Shown piece by piece: positions 35,256 to 48,438 of a DNA stretch of 64,000 nt. The DNA is from Phallus indusiatus. Lineage: Eukaryota; Basidiomycota; Agaricomycetes; Phallales; Phallaceae. The notes under the pieces are model-generated. The model was not told the origin of the DNA. It did no database searches and was given only the letters and a program-made list of their open reading frames with translations. How positions within the stretch are numbered: the stretch's first letter is position 1; the number at the start of each line of letters is the position of its first letter. The stretch is taken from contig JAQFWX010000021.1 in assembly GCA_027605045.1 (NCBI GenBank), positions 496,001 to 560,000 on the forward strand. The letters run 5' to 3'. Both the position numbers and the translations under genes were made by a program.

Positions 35256-36233
35256 GTTAGGATTAAATTCCAATATTGGGGCATTGATTGCGATTTATCT
35301 TTCCTTTACGCACTTTCTGTCATCAAAATTAATAAAAATTAGAAATCAATTCTGTATAGTTTTGCGTTTAGCGTGATACTTAGAAAGCTTGAGCTTGAGG
35401 ATTAATATTGAGGCAGTGGACCGAACTTTTGCGTCGGCATCATGGTGACAAATCAAATCACAAGTCCGTATCATGGACAAATAACAATAAGCTCGAGCTC
35501 GACCTTGACTCTTTTGATGACTATATACTGCTGTAAAGAATGATCTTCGCAAAACATTCATTAAATAATATATAATAAATGACAAACATTATGCGACGGA
35601 TGACCCCAGGTTCGATTATGATTACCGCCAAACGGAGGCGCATGTGATGGAGATGTTTTATGATACAGCATTCTCGGAAAAACCATACGAAGGTGAGTAT
35701 AAGAGGATGATGATAATGATGATAAATGATGATACGGAAAATTGAAGAACGAAAGCAAAAACAGTCAATTATTAACATGAGAAATTTTGACAGAGGAGGG
35801 TATGAAGATACATGATGGTCAATGGACCCAAAAGCATGGACACGGGCTTGATAGGTTAGGTTAGGACGACAGATCGTAACATTTGGAACAATATGACAAT
35901 GAGAATAGGAAGAAGATAATATCACGAGAGAGAGAAATATCATTAAACTGAAAAAGACTATAAAGAGATCATGCCCGAGTTAAGAAGATGAGAGACAGTA
36001 AAAAGCTACACGTATAAAAGCCGATAATGAAGAAAACACCACCTAAATGGTTCCTCTATTGCAAATCTGTTGGTATGTCCGTCCGTTAGACGGGGATGGG
36101 AATGATCAAATGCCAATCAAAACTATGAGAGAAAAGAGAACTTAAAACGAAAGATGAAAATGAAAAAAAAATTGAAAAAGGCTGAGAGGAAAAAAGTTGA
36201 ACGAGTTTGATTCCGGTTCACGAAGGGTGTAAT
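35256..36233. other. convergent 3' region, acid phosphatase and KAP95
   Basis: Nearly 1 kb, AT- and purine-rich, with minus-strand open frames of low complexity (His/Tyr/Ile-rich) that I do not support as genes. Candidate poly(A) signals (AATAAAAATT near 35331) follow the phosphatase stop. Confidence 0.5.
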
Positions 36234-39200
36234 TTAAGTTGCCCGCTTAACCATCTGTAAGAAGAAAGTTAGGTACGCGTTCTTTCATTATGATGCTCTA
36301 TTGGGCTTACCTCACGAGCCCATCGCATCGTTTTCTTGGTTTCGAGAGATAACCGGGATTTGTTTTTGAAGGAAATTGCTATCCAATCTGCCAATAAGTG
36401 TTCTTTGATCTGACCGCCTGGGTACGTGTCTGCTAGGTCACCAATGAGACCGTATCCTAGCTTCATCGCCGTATCCGTTTTTTCTTCGTCATCAAAGATT
36501 TGCCTCACGAGGTCTAACATCGCGGATACATGCGGCAATAATAGAGAAGCTAGAAGACAGATTTAGCTCCAGAAGCAAATATTTCAATGTCTCTGTAGGC
36601 TTACCTTGCGAAGTGCCTTTGAAGCCGGTGACAATTCCTACGTAAGCTTCCGAAATGCCTTCTCTAAGCTGATTAACGTAATCAATCATATCGTAATCGT
36701 TCTACATAAGAATAGAGCAAAGTTAGAAGCCTACACCAAGCTAGGTAACGAAGCGTAGACTTACTGGACTGGCCTGCACCGATCCTGCCTGTTGCAAAAC
36801 AGCCATTACAGTTTCCAAATAAGGATGGAATTTTTCACCAATAGCCAGAGCAACATCGCCAAAGCAAGCCAAAATAGGGACCTTCACGCTTCGACTGAGC
36901 ACATTGCTTTGGAGGTTTTCCAGCAGCACATTCATAAAGGCATCGGAGTATTGGGCGCTTGCTTCGCCTAGTGCTCGAGATATATCTCCAATCAAGCCAA
37001 CCGCAATCGTACACAATTGTGTATACTCATGAGCTTTAAGAGCCGGATACAACATCGGCAAGAAGGCTTGCATGTATACCGAAAAGTTTTGCTCAAGCGC
37101 TACGACGGGTAATGAGATGCTTGCACTTCTCAAGTAGAAAAAAGACTAACCCGAAGCCATGTATCCAACGACTAAAAATGCATCTTCTAATACAGTGGAT
37201 GTTTTACCAGCAACCTGAATCAGCCGGAGAATGAGCGTCATTATACGGTCAGCTAAAGGCTGAATATCTTTTCCCAGTCTGCGGACAATAGCCTAACAAA
37301 GTGTGAGAGATGATTAGGTTGCTTCTGGCAAAACAAACATACAATTGTAACGCTACATAAGTTGCTTTGTAAATCATTCCAGTTGAGTTTGTCGTCAGGA
37401 CCGAGCAAATCACTCTATTTTCGCATATCAGCATTTATGTGTGAAGACGTGGGAAGGAGAAAGAAAAGAACAAACCTGCATGTTAAGAAGGTGCTCCATG
37501 CGTGTCAAGATAGTAACCGTTACATTTGAGACCGAAGGCAAAGATGATTGAGCGGAATGCGACACGTAGGAAGCCAAGGCTTCATACGCAGAAGTACGGA
37601 ATTTGGATTCGTTGCTCGGTCTAAACAGCAGATCAGCATGTGTTAACAAGCGGTTTTTATTTGAAATACTACCTCTCGGTGACTTGAAGAAGAGCGCCAA
37701 CAATACCCTCGAAATACACAGACAACGGAGATGATTGAGCAGGTTCGTCCTCGCCGTGATATATACCCAATTGGTCCGAGAGATTCATCAAGCCCCAACA
37801 GCAGTTGGAACAAATTCGTGGACTATCTTCGAGACCACGAACGAACGCAGCGATCAATGATGGGAGATGAACATCGGGTTTGATAGTTTGAACCAAAAGA
37901 TCGCATATGCGCCCAAGAGTCCAAGCAGTAGTGTCTTTGACGTGGATATTTTCGTCGGACATCATATCGACCAAAATGGGCATAGCCTGTGTAACGAGCG
38001 GGGTTAATATATGTGGGTCGGGTCCGTCGAGGATTGAACCGAACGCCATAACGGCCGCTTCTCTCGAGTGCCAGTCTTGAGATTTGATGTTTGCCTCGAT
38101 GAATGGAATAACAACTGAGACAATTGGATCTGCCACAGCCTGTGCTAGTAGCGCTAAGCAGGTTCCTGCTGCCATGGAAATATTCCACTCATCTTCTTCC
38201 GCATCTTCCTCTTGACGAGTAAGAAGATGTAGAAGAACAGGTGCAATTTCTGGCAGGGCGGTTTTGGCAAAGTTCTTGCTTTCATGCTCAGGAGCTTCTC
38301 CGTATTCTTGAGCCTGATAGATATACATTAACAACAAAGAACGGGCCACAAGAGTCTAGTACCTACATCTGCAGCTTCAATCGCTAGCTCTATTTCCTCT
38401 TCACAGACAGTGGACCAGAATTCGACGGCTTGTAGTGCAACGGTCTCTTCAGGATGTTTCATACCTAGCACGGTTAACTACACAAATCTTATCAGCCTAG
38501 ACAAACAAGTGCACTGTCTTTAAACCTTACACCAAATAGCGCTCTTTCCATATAAAAGCCCATCTTGTCATAATACAAACTCATAATACGTACTAAACAT
38601 TCGAACGCGGCAACTTGAACGGGGATGGAAGAGTTCTGCGTCGCTTCACATACAACTTGCATGATGTAATTACGCTCTCCCTATAAAAGGGTAATATTAG
38701 GAAGGATATCGTTGACACAAACAATTTTACTCGCCTCACGCTCAAAGTTGTCTCTAACAAACTCTAAAGAATTGTATAAGGCGTTGACGGCTGCAAGTTG
38801 TACGTCCACAGATGGCTCTTCTTTTCGTGCACCGTGAATGACGGCAGTCAAAATTTCATTAGACCTCAAGGCAAGTATATCTGGTTTCTGTGCACACGAG
38901 TAAATTACAAAGAGTAAAGAATGCGAGGACAACACTCACGATACTCTCACAAATAAAACCAACGGATTGCAATGTGGCAATTCGAAGATTGGTGTTGTCT
39001 TGAGTGTTGACGAAAGACAACAAAACACTTATAAGTTCTGGCCAAAGACCAGCAGGTAATTCAATGGCTGCGATTGCAGCTATGACCTGCGCAGTGATGC
39101 TACCCGCCTTCAGATTAGGTGAAGCTAGACATCTCAAAAGCTCTTGTCTGAGTTTATTTCTTATTTCTTCGTCTAATGATAACCATCTTTGGGCGTAATC

Positions 39201-39596
39201 TCCTTGTCTATCAGCATCCTGAGGGTGTCGTAAGTCTAGAATTTTGTAGAGTTACACGTAACTAAGACGTACCCTGGCTGTCAAGGCATTCTTCACAGCG
39301 ATACCCGCGGCAGTTCGGATATGTGAGGCTGTATTTTCATTTATAAGTTCGGAGGACAATGTGATCATATACGACGGCTGAAATCGACTTCAGAAAAGTC
39401 CTTCATCAATCGAGGTCTAGGGGGACTACTCACGAAGTTGTCCCGTGCCACAGATTCTAGTTTTTGGGTGGCATCTTGACGTGTCGCCGCGTCTATGAAA
39501 AAAATATTGCATTAGCAAGATACAGTATCGTAATAACCTAGACTGAAGGCGCGCACCGGGGGATAGGGAATTTTCCAAAAGTTCGGAGGCGTTCAT
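36234..39596 (-). CDS. KAP95: importin subunit beta-1 (karyopherin Kap95)
   Basis: Importin beta carries importin alpha and its NLS cargo through nuclear pores and releases it on binding Ran-GTP. The start [13 protein letters not shown] (39596) is followed by an early intron, then an importin-N-type segment ending [22 protein letters not shown] repeats run through the rest: [34 protein letters not shown], the acidic loop [19 protein letters not shown] (repeat 8 loop that contacts Ran) near 38220-38160, the [17 protein letters not shown] block and [16 protein letters not shown]. The last exon ends MVKRAT. About 860 aa, exactly the family size, with about 14 short introns. No broken frame noticed. 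It diverges from LSM7 (380 bp between starts). Confidence 0.95.
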
Positions 39597-39976
39597 TTTT
39601 AAGGCCCTTTATATGGGGGAAAAGGGAGATGATAGGAGGAAATAACTATAAATAGAGATTGATCGACAAATAAACGAAACAAAGCTTTTGCAAAGCAACT
39701 TACCCTATGTCGAAAACAAAGAAATAGCTTGCGCGGCTGGGTTGGGCTCGTCTCGTTATATAGGAAGGGAGCTTGGGGGCGGAGTTTGAATTTTGTCTAG
39801 CTGACTGTGCGGAAATATTTGAACGCTGCTTGTCTCCTTCGCATAAAAAGGACAAGGTTCGCCGAATGAAAACATGAAAATCATCTATCGGTCTGATTTG
39901 AGGCATTTTGATTTTTATTTAGTCACTCATCAGGCCTCGGTTTGCATATATCTGCCGGAGTACTGTTCAGCCAGGA
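39597..39976. promoter_or_regulatory. divergent promoter region between KAP95 and LSM7
   Basis: 380 bp shared by two divergent housekeeping genes. No TATA box is evident. The minus-strand open frame at 39700-39906 is not supported as a gene. Confidence 0.6.
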
Positions 39977-40518
39977 ATGGCCGATCGAGCAAGTTTGCTT
40001 TCTAGCTCTACGATGTTAATCATTATTGACGACTCATAACCAGGGAAGAGGAACGGCTCGTGGCACAACTCGTGGTGGTGCCTACAGAGGATCAGGCAAA
40101 TCTCAAGGTGCACCGGCCCAACCGACACTAGACAAGCCTCGACGCGAGGCTATTTTGGATCTTTCTAAATATGTGAACGAAAAAATTCGCGTGAAATTCA
40201 CGGGCGGAAGAGAAGGTAACTTCCTAATTCTAATGGCTAAGGATCCGCACTAACGTGACGTTGAGTCACTGGTGTTTTGAAAGGTTACGACCAGCTGCTG
40301 AATCTAGTTCTTGATGAAGTTGTCGAAGATTTTCAAGGCAAGACCAGTCTTACTTTTCTATCTTTACTACAGCTTATCATCTTACCTACCTTGATATAGA
40401 ACCAGAATTCCATACCAGAAATCTGGGCCTTGTTGTATTAAGAGGTCCTACTATCACACTACTGAGTCCGGTTGATGGTTCCGAGGAAATCGAGAATCCA
40501 TTTCTAGCAGCCGAATGA
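39977..40518 (+). CDS. LSM7: U6 snRNA-associated Sm-like protein LSm7
   Basis: LSm7 is part of the LSm2-8 ring that binds the U6 3' oligo-U and of the LSm1-7 ring in mRNA decay. Exon 1 is only ATGGCCGATCGA (MADR). The intron begins GCAAGT (39989) and ends AACCAG (40043), a GC-AG intron, and joins to an Arg/Gly-rich segment, GRGTARGTTRGGAYRG. The Sm1 motif follows: ILDLSKYVNEKIRVKFTGGR, then after a GT-AG intron EVTGVLKGYDQLLNLVLDE. A second GC-AG intron (40338-40399, donor CAAG/GCAAGA) joins DFQ to EPEFHTRNLGLVVLRG, the Sm2 motif. The end is GSEEIENPFLAAE. About 120 aa. Upstream of exon 2 there is no in-frame ATG without the GC intron. Confidence 0.93.
39989..40043 (+). other. LSM7: GC-AG intron 1 of LSM7
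   Basis: Donor CGA/GCAAGT, acceptor CCAG; 55 nt. Only this choice gives MADR fused in frame to the Gly/Arg-rich N terminus. Confidence 0.8.
40338..40399 (+). other. LSM7: GC-AG intron 3 of LSM7
   Basis: Donor CAAG/GCAAGA, acceptor ATATAG; 62 nt. A GT donor 13 bases later (CCA/GTCTTA) would also keep the frame but is a poorer consensus and adds four residues. Confidence 0.65.
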
Positions 40519-41145
40519 TAAGGCCAAAGAGAGTACTAGGTTACAATATTTAGCTAGCTATAGTTCGAGATCAGAGTATCAACCATCTGCCAGAGAAACT
40601 GCACTCCTTTCACCGAGGGATGTACCAGAGCGAAGAGTTGTTAGTGATAGAAACAAAATGGCTAGTAGCATGTTGAAGTAGAGAATGTTGTGGAAAAGTA
40701 TCTGGCGGTTCGACCTAGTTCTGACAGGAAAAGCGATAAAAACGTATTATACAATTATGAAACAATGAACGAAGAGAGTACCCAGCGGAGGGAAATAGCC
40801 GGATAACAAGTTGATATGAGCAAAGGCACTGAAGGCGATACAATCTTAGTTATATTAGGTGAAGACGTAGGTATGTTGTTATTGGTGTATCCGAGTCCTT
40901 CTTAAAATATAGAGGAGATCCGATTTTGTTAGGGTTGGGATGGTTGGGGTGAAGCGTAGACGAAATGACGACGATTAGTACGCACGAAGCTTTATTTCCA
41001 TGCGCGCGGAAGTCGACTGTATAGCGAAAGGTCAAGTGGTTACATGGAATAAGCCACCAGAGAACCCAGCATAGTATATCGAATAGGCCACCGAACACGT
41101 ATCAAACTATCAATTCAGTTATGCATGGTCATTGGAACATACATT
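40519..41145. other. convergent 3' region, LSM7 and Cid1-family gene
   Basis: About 630 bp with no supported gene. Confidence 0.5.
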
Positions 41146-44100
41146 CTATGGTGAAGCGGCCTCTAATGTGACGCCCACTGCTTTCGCGGCTTGGACAGCC
41201 TTAGAAGGGGACTGCACAACAGTTGTGGTTTTGTCTTTGTTCGAGTTTATAGTTGTATGTGTGTTCTTCGGGGATGTCGACATCCTCGTGCCGTTGAGTT
41301 TCGGGGATTTGGGAGTAGGAGTAGCATCGTTTGCGCGTTGAAGTTCTACGAATTGTTGGGTTAGAGATATGGGAATGGTATCGGAATATCGTTTATGTGA
41401 TTGGTGAGGTTCATCTGCGAGACGGACGTGGTCATTCTCTTGATCAGGTCGGGATATAACGCGATCGCTTGTAATAAGACAAGCTGTTCCCAACGAGATA
41501 GGTGAAGTCGAGCTTGGGGGCACATTATCACCAGACGTAAGTGGCATAACGTCATGGGGACTTCCAGACATTGTGAATATATTCGCATCTGGAATGGTGG
41601 AGGCCGAGGGTACAACTGTGGGTAATGGATGAATTTGTGCGACATCTCGAAAAGAGTTGGATCTGGAATTAGACAAAGGGACATAGGGAGTTGCTGATGG
41701 TAATGCGGGGTTCATCGTTTGATATAAAGGGAATGGGGTACGAATGGACGAGCTTAAAGAAGGCGGTGAATAGCGATAGGTAGAATTTAAGCCTATTATA
41801 GAAGACGAAGGTGAGTTTGAACCAGAGTTCAGACTGGAAGCATCGGTATCAGCAATTTCAACAGGTGCAGCGGGTTTATCGATAGTATTTGCTATGCTTG
41901 TGAGCATATCTGTCCTACTTGGGGGCTGGTTTTTGTCAGGTATGAAATGCGGAATTGAGGTTAACGAAGGAGCAGGTGTAAAGTTTGCCCATTTCCCTCC
42001 TATTCGCGCACGGGGTGCGGGTGGACCAGACGACGATCTTCTCGGAGAATCAGAGGTTTTTCCCGGCGTCGAAAGACCACCGCGATGGTGATCATGAAGA
42101 ACATGATGTGGTGGTTTAGGAGACTCCGAACTGTTTTCCGCGACAAAACCAAAGCGTAATGCAGGTCGTCCTCGGGAGTTACTTTGAGCAAAGTCTTCAG
42201 TATCCCCAAACATAGTGGCCTCGCCAGGAACAGTTGCAGACGGTAATACAGGTCTTGGTGTCGAAATAACAAGCCACCCATCTGCATCATCTTCGGTAGC
42301 TTCAATAGGCGGGACCTCGATTCCATGATAATATGCAAACTGAGGTGGGTATTCGGACAGTTCTGGCGGACCGAAAAAAGAAAGGGGAGGTTTCGGGAAT
42401 GAATGGGAGAGGCCAAGATTCACGCCTGCACGCATCGAGCTTCCCTGGCCAATACTTATAGAACCGGAACCAGTGGAAGTGAGTGCGCCCGTGCCATCTG
42501 CACTAGCGAAAGAACCGACACTTTCCAGCTCAGCCTTTTCATGATCTTCGTCCGTAAGAATCTCACTGCTGCTTGAGGAAGCCCCCGAGTGCCCTCTGTC
42601 AGATTTCCGAGCAACGGTCGATGCAGTGGCAAGTGTCAGCCCCGCACCAAGACGGCTCTCATATGCGATGCGATCAGGATCATCCGGGGGTGGTGGGCTT
42701 GTCCATTGGGCACGACGGGGTGCCATGTGGGCAGGGGGGTCGCGCGGTTGGGGAAGCACCGCCTCCACAGGACTAGAAGAGGGAGACTTCGAATCCAAGG
42801 AGGAATCAAAGCCTTCCACCCCGGCTGCTGGACTAGAGTCTGAGGCATTACTCGGGAAAGATTCGAAAATTGTCGGGGGAAGGGAATCAAGTCCCTGAGT
42901 TACAGTTTGAACATGTAAGGATTGAGGCGCCGTAGTTGCCATACGAGGTGGAACAAACGGCTGGGGCGCCAGTGGCCGGACAAACTCGACGTCCCGCTCT
43001 TCACATAATTGAGCAAGCGCCATGATTGTTCGTTCCGGCCGTGCCGCGAGAATGCGAGATGCACGCATGAATTCTCCACGGATCTAAGAAGAGGATGGAA
43101 ATTAAATGAAGAGATTTAGTCACGAGTACGAAAAGAAGAAGTATGAGCGTGTCTTACAGTGTATAACCCATCTTTAGTGACACATCGGGCGACATTGTAA
43201 TCGATCTCGAATGGATCCTGTGCAAGGAAGGAGTATATGCGGGAAAACAGATTTGATAATAGTTAGTTTAATTACCTCGATGCAAAATCTGTTCCTATCT
43301 CGTGTCGAATCACGGGTATCCTTTGCAATGAAAGTTAGAACGGTGTGATGTGAATGTCAGGTGGACATACATCACTCTGCCATCCTTTACTCGCCTTCTT
43401 AAGAAGGCCGGCTCTAATAGATACAACACAGGTATTATATGAAAATTCACGAGAAAAATATTTAAAAAAATCTATCAAACTAGCATAAAGTTAGATATTT
43501 TCAGCATGAGAAGGCTGAGAGATAATTCTTACAGGTCAGCGACCGAGTCTGTATTGGACGATTGCCATCGTTGGCGTAAGAGATCGATATCGTCAAAGAA
43601 CCTTCAAGTGTGCTTTAAGTAATGAATAAACAGAAAGTAAGTTAAAGACAGACCAAATGTTATGTGATCCGATATGCGTCTCTTCCTGTTAGAGGGAAAA
43701 TGAGATAAAGAATGGCAAATCAAGATGTATACGAACATGGGATATAGGACGTAATGGAGGCATTTGTTGAAGATTTGGTAACACTGGTGGGTTCTTTACA
43801 TGAACTAGGAAATAAATGACAAGGAGGGCATATCCATATGAACTAAGAGTTCCAGAATATGGACTGTTGATTTTCCTAGGCTGTATAAGGTAAAGGCGGT
43901 AGCATTTGGGCTGAATGATGTTTACCGTCTTTTACTCCAAACTTTCACTAAAAATGCGAACAAGTGAGTTGCTAGTTAGTAGGGCGGAACAGGAGACAGA
44001 CGTACGGAAGATTACTAGAGTGCGAACTCGTAGGGGATCAATGGAGGCGTAGCTCATTAGCAGACGGGTATTCTCGAGAGCGAGGCGATTTTCAAACCCG

Positions 44101-44703
44101 ATATCGCTTGATATTCCGTAAGGAAATCCCGGCGATGGGTCGAGAGATAGTTTGATGATGGGTATTCTTGCATGAGGAAGCGTTTTGACCTTAAATTTTG
44201 TTTCTGAAATGCTGATGAGAATACAGCATTACCCAACGCCGGAAGAACAAGAACCTCTCTCTAATAAATCCCCGACCATTGTAACTAGATCTGATGAATT
44301 AAGAGGCGGTCGACCTGAGTCGATAAGACAGCATAGATCCATGTCTTCTGATGGGTCAGTTACAAAGAAATACCAATGTGAAATCGACCCACCCGAGTTC
44401 CTCAGACTGAAGCCATTTGCTGTGCTGCCAAAGGATAATAGTCGACTGTCGGGCTCAATTGTTCGAATCAGTCTCTCCAGTAGTTTTCTGACATCTTCCT
44501 TTACAGCAAGTTCTTCGATAGAAGGTAGCAGCTGAACGACAAAGTTTTGGAGGTCGCGAGAGAACGACGTTGTCCAATGATGGCGGAAAGGCTTTCGGCG
44601 AATCTAAATTGAAGTTACGATGTAAGTGAGCAAGCCTCTAAGAGATTTGACCATAACAATCTCTCACAGGGTAGGAGGTAGAAGACGCAGGGACATGTGC
44701 CAT
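41146..44703 (-). CDS. Cid1-family nucleotidyltransferase (non-canonical poly(A)/poly(U) polymerase)
   Basis: An enzyme that adds A or U residues to RNA 3' ends. It starts MAHVPASSTSYP (44703) and after the first intron continues IRRKPFRHHWTTSFSRDLQN. The catalytic core is LLSFGSTANGFSLRNS then, across an intron, EDMDLCCLIDSG, supplying the G-S and D-x-D metal site near 44430-44330. HARIPIIKLSLDPSPGF and SSDIGFENRLALENTR follow, with a third acidic residue in SSD. A PAP/25A-associated helical domain includes VFLKVWSKRRKINSPYSGT-like sequence and SSYGYALLVIYFLVHVKNPP. The large last exon (43068-41146) is a Ser/Pro-rich low-complexity tail of 640 codons, likely disordered. About 980 aa. Whether it prefers UTP or ATP is set by a C-terminal His that I did not locate. 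Confidence 0.88.
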
Positions 44704-44829
44704 GACCTCAGCGTAAGGAACGATGATCAGTCGTAGTGTGTGTGTGAGCAATGATCGCTGACATAATCGTGTGTCACCTGTCACATATATCGCATCCCTC
44801 AGTTCCTGCTTCACTCATCGTCGGTGACG
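44704..44829. promoter_or_regulatory. compact divergent promoter, Cid1-family and VHS-GAT genes
   Basis: Only 126 bp separate the two start codons, so both promoters and both 5' leaders must share this stretch. No TATA box is visible. Confidence 0.65.
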
Positions 44830-47800
44830 ATGAAAAGATTATTTAGACCGAAATCTTCAAAATCATCGCAACCGAATACCACCCCAACTCCAATTCCTTC
44901 AGAACAGTTTCGCTCCATTCAATACCTCAGAACACAGTCAGAAGACCCTTCATATGATGACCTAAACTTGCATCCCCCATTACCCCCAATTCCAAATTCC
45001 CAATCTGCCCCATACCCCTCACCTCTTGCCGTAAATACCACAAACCCGTTTTATTCCACCTCGCACAATGGCTCCGAGACTGGTACAAACAGTCCCCGAC
45101 ACTCGGCGTATAACCTGCTTACCCCAGCTTCTAATCCATTCAAGAGAAAACAACACGTTCACGCTACGACTGCCATCCTCAGATCATTGGATCCAGATAA
45201 TTCCAGTCTCCATAGAAGCAGATCACCCAGTTTGGAGTCTATTCCCCGAACCGATGACGTCGACCGCCCCATTAATCACAGGTTAGCGGAACCGGAGCGG
45301 GATCCTGATCAGTACAGCAACAATGAGCGTAGACCCGATGACAGACGGTATAGAGATCAGCGGGTTCGTGACCAAGAGCACTATCGACCAGTGCAACAAG
45401 ATAGCGTCCATCAAGAACGACATGAAGACAAAGACAAGCCTCTCCGCAAGGAAAAGCACAAGGAAAAAGAGAAAAAACGTGGTATTTTTTCTCGAGATAA
45501 AGACAAGGACAAAGATAAAGATCGCAATGGTTCTGCAGAATTAACCCGCATGATCGGTATCCTACTTCTTCTATCTGCTTACTTGTCCTCTCCTTATTGT
45601 TTGCCATAGGTTATTTAACTGCAACAGCTTCGGAGGACTGGTCGCTGGTATTAGAAGTATGCGAACGTGCCTCCGCTAACGAGGCCGCTGCTAAAGAAGC
45701 CTGTAAAGCTTTGAGGCGCGAGTTTAAGTATGTGGCGTCCCACATCATCCTTTGGCCTCAATCAAATTTTGAACTTTTAGATATGCTGAGCCTGGCGCCC
45801 AATTAAGTGCGGCAAGGGTGTGTCTAACTAGCACTCTAAAACTGAACAAGTTTGATTATCCATTTTCTAGCTTTGGGCAATCATGCTTCAGAACTGCTCC
45901 GAAACATTCCTGAGTACGTATATCCTCTCTAATGAACGAAGCCAAAATTGATTTTTTACCACCAGCACAAGCATCCGGAAAAAAGTTCCTTGACAGTCTG
46001 GAAGAAGTTCTTTCTTACAGTGGAACCGCGCCAGTTGTACGTGAGCGTTTGATGGAAGTACTGGCTGCCGCTGCATATTCTCACCCCAATGGTTATCGCA
46101 ATTTATGGCGAAAATTGAAAGCACCTCATATGCCTGAAGAGGTACGTAGTAAAAATACCGTATGATACGTACGAATAATTTAATTATCGATCTATAGGGT
46201 GTACCATTCGACGCCAATGACTCCATTTTAAACTTTCCACAAAGCATCGCGCCGGGAATACCCCCTCGCTCGACGATCGAAGTCATTCCACCTCACGAAG
46301 ATATGCGTCGTCTATTTGAAGAATGCGAAATTGGGCGCGGTAATGCCCAGTTACTAAACCAAGCACTCACATATGCGCGCCCAGAGGAGTTAAGCGGACC
46401 GGTTTTCAGCGTATGTCTCGCATTATTTTTTTGGGCATATAGAATGCTTACCCCCCGAGCCAGGAGTGGTATCGGAAATGTCGCAATTCTCATGATTTCA
46501 TCATGGCTCAGATCCCGTGGGCCACAGCCCAGGCGGATCATTCGCGAGAGGAACTACGACGCTTGTACGGTGAGAATGGGGAGGTAGAAGGAAGCAAAGT
46601 TGTATCGAAGGAAGAAGAGTTACTTGCAGCCCTGCTAGGTGCCAACGAAGAACTTCTAGAGGCTTTTAGAATTTACGATGATCTACAACGTCTGGGCATA
46701 ATGGAACAGGAAGAGAAAGAAGTACAAGAAAGAAGCAGGAAAGAAATTCGCTTTGACAGAACGGTGCGTCTGCTCGAAATTTTTTCTGGGAAGTGTCAAT
46801 AACTGAGAAATGGATAGAAAATCAACTATATTGGAGACGATGGTTCGTTGTATGAACGCCGTCCATCGCTGTCTAACAATCTTGCTGTCACAAGTAGCGG
46901 TACTAGCCCTTCGGGCTCTCGTTCTGCTTCGCCTGCTCCGTTCACACCTGCAGAGCGAGAGCGACCGCCTCGTGCTCATCAGCCTCCAAATCTGCCAGCC
47001 CCTACTTCTACGCCTCACTATACTCCGTCTAAGTCATCCACACCTCCGTCGATTATTCTTCCGCCAAATCCACAGCCTAACCCAGGAAACCTTCGTGTTC
47101 CGCTTGGTCCACGCCAAGCGCGTTCCTCACGTAGTCCTTCCCCGGAGCCTTTCTTAGCCCCATCACCTCTTCAATATTCGGGCTCAAATGCAAACACTGC
47201 TTCAATTCCGCACTTTTCCTCGCCGACTGTCAGCCCTTCGGTTCCTTCTTTACCGGTCAATCCCGTTGTGTCTTCTGTGCAAGCTTCAGCATATTCCCAG
47301 ACATTAGGTCACATACCTACTGGATTATGGGGCGCTGATGTGAAACAAATGGCTAAACTGAGTCTAGATACATCCGCTACTTCTACTATTAGTGGAGAAC
47401 GGGGACAAAGCCAAGGACTCGCAAGCGGAAATCGTTCATATTACTCTAACGGTTCAGATATTGATACCCCTATCGCTCAGAGTGACAAAGCCAAAGGAAA
47501 AAGAAGAGCCGTAGAAGAAGAGTTAGAAGGTATGTATATTCTCTTATTGAGTGCCAATCACACTTGAACATTGCGTATCTAGAGCACAATTCAGACGAGT
47601 TCCTTGACAATCGGTCTTCTGCATACGGCGACTCATCGGATGATGAGCGTTCTAACGGGTACGGAACGCAAAGGCGTCGCAAAGCTCCTGTTGTATACGC
47701 ATATGATGCGGCCGCTGACCGTGCCCGAGAGCTGCGGAGAGAAATCGGTATACCCTCTCCGACAGTTACGAAACCTCCTACCAGTATTTCCAGTCCTCCC

Positions 47801-47866
47801 AGCGCCAGAACAGTACCAAGTTTCAACCTCAATCTGACAACTAATTGGGATGGAATCAAGATATAA
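44830..47866 (+). CDS. VHS- and GAT-domain endocytic/actin adaptor (LSB5-like)
   Basis: VHS and GAT domains bind sorted cargo, ubiquitin and small GTPases at endosomes and the cell cortex; yeast Lsb5 links endocytosis to actin. The ATG at 44830 gives MKRLFRPKSSKSSQP. The first exon is Ser/Pro-rich and ends in a Lys/Asp-rich run (KEKHKEKEKKRGIFSRDKDK). The VHS domain starts YLTATASEDWSLVLEVCERA and includes CKALRREFKYAEPGAQLSAAR, LWAIMLQNCSE and FLDSLEEVLSYSG (45610-46140). The GAT domain runs MRRLFEECEIGRGNAQLLNQ to the ELLAALLGANEELLEAFRIY helix (46300-46760), where acceptor choice after GAGCCAG gives EWYRKCRNSHDFIMAQI. The C-terminal third is Ser/Pro-rich, ending FNLNLTTNWDGIKI. About 860 aa. 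It lacks an SH3 domain. Confidence 0.87.
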
Positions 47867-48438
47867 ATGAATTTGAGATGTCCTTTTCACTTACAATGTG
47901 TTCGGATGCTATGATCTTCTTCGCTGTGTTCTTATACTACCACTTTCTCTTAAGACGTCATTCAGCAATATCATGCACTTTTTTTCATATATCCTTACCA
48001 TACACCACCTCACGTTTCCCAAATTATAGGTTATTCAAATCATGAACTTATCAAACATTCTCCAGTGTATTTGTTTGCTTAACATCTGCTTCTTCGGGTA
48101 CCATCAGTTGGATCATATTTACCACAGTGACTCATTTGTCAAGTTTTTCTATTAATTATACCGTCTATCTTTGTTTTCTTTCCTATTTATTGTTGCATAA
48201 TTTTAATTACAACAAGCATACAACTTATTTCTGAAAGACGAGAATCAAAGTACGGCAGCCGCTACACTATCAAGAACATTTACACTCGTAGAAGTGTTGC
48301 CCAGGAATCGTAAGTACATGGTTAACAATAGTCAAAGTAAACTGAAGACTGCTTTATTCTATGTAGAGAAAGGGCACTATGACCGGTCCCATTCTGGTGC
48401 AAATACGTACAAACTACTATGAAAATTCTGTACTTTAT
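47867..48438. other. convergent 3' region, VHS-GAT and NmrA-like genes
   Basis: About 570 bp of AT-rich sequence with no supported gene. Confidence 0.5.

Noticed and set aside
709..45600. U6, SPP2, UTP10, LSM7 and the Cid1-family gene as one RNA-processing cluster
   Set aside because: They are scattered over 45 kb on both strands with unrelated genes between; gene order in fungi makes chance proximity likely.
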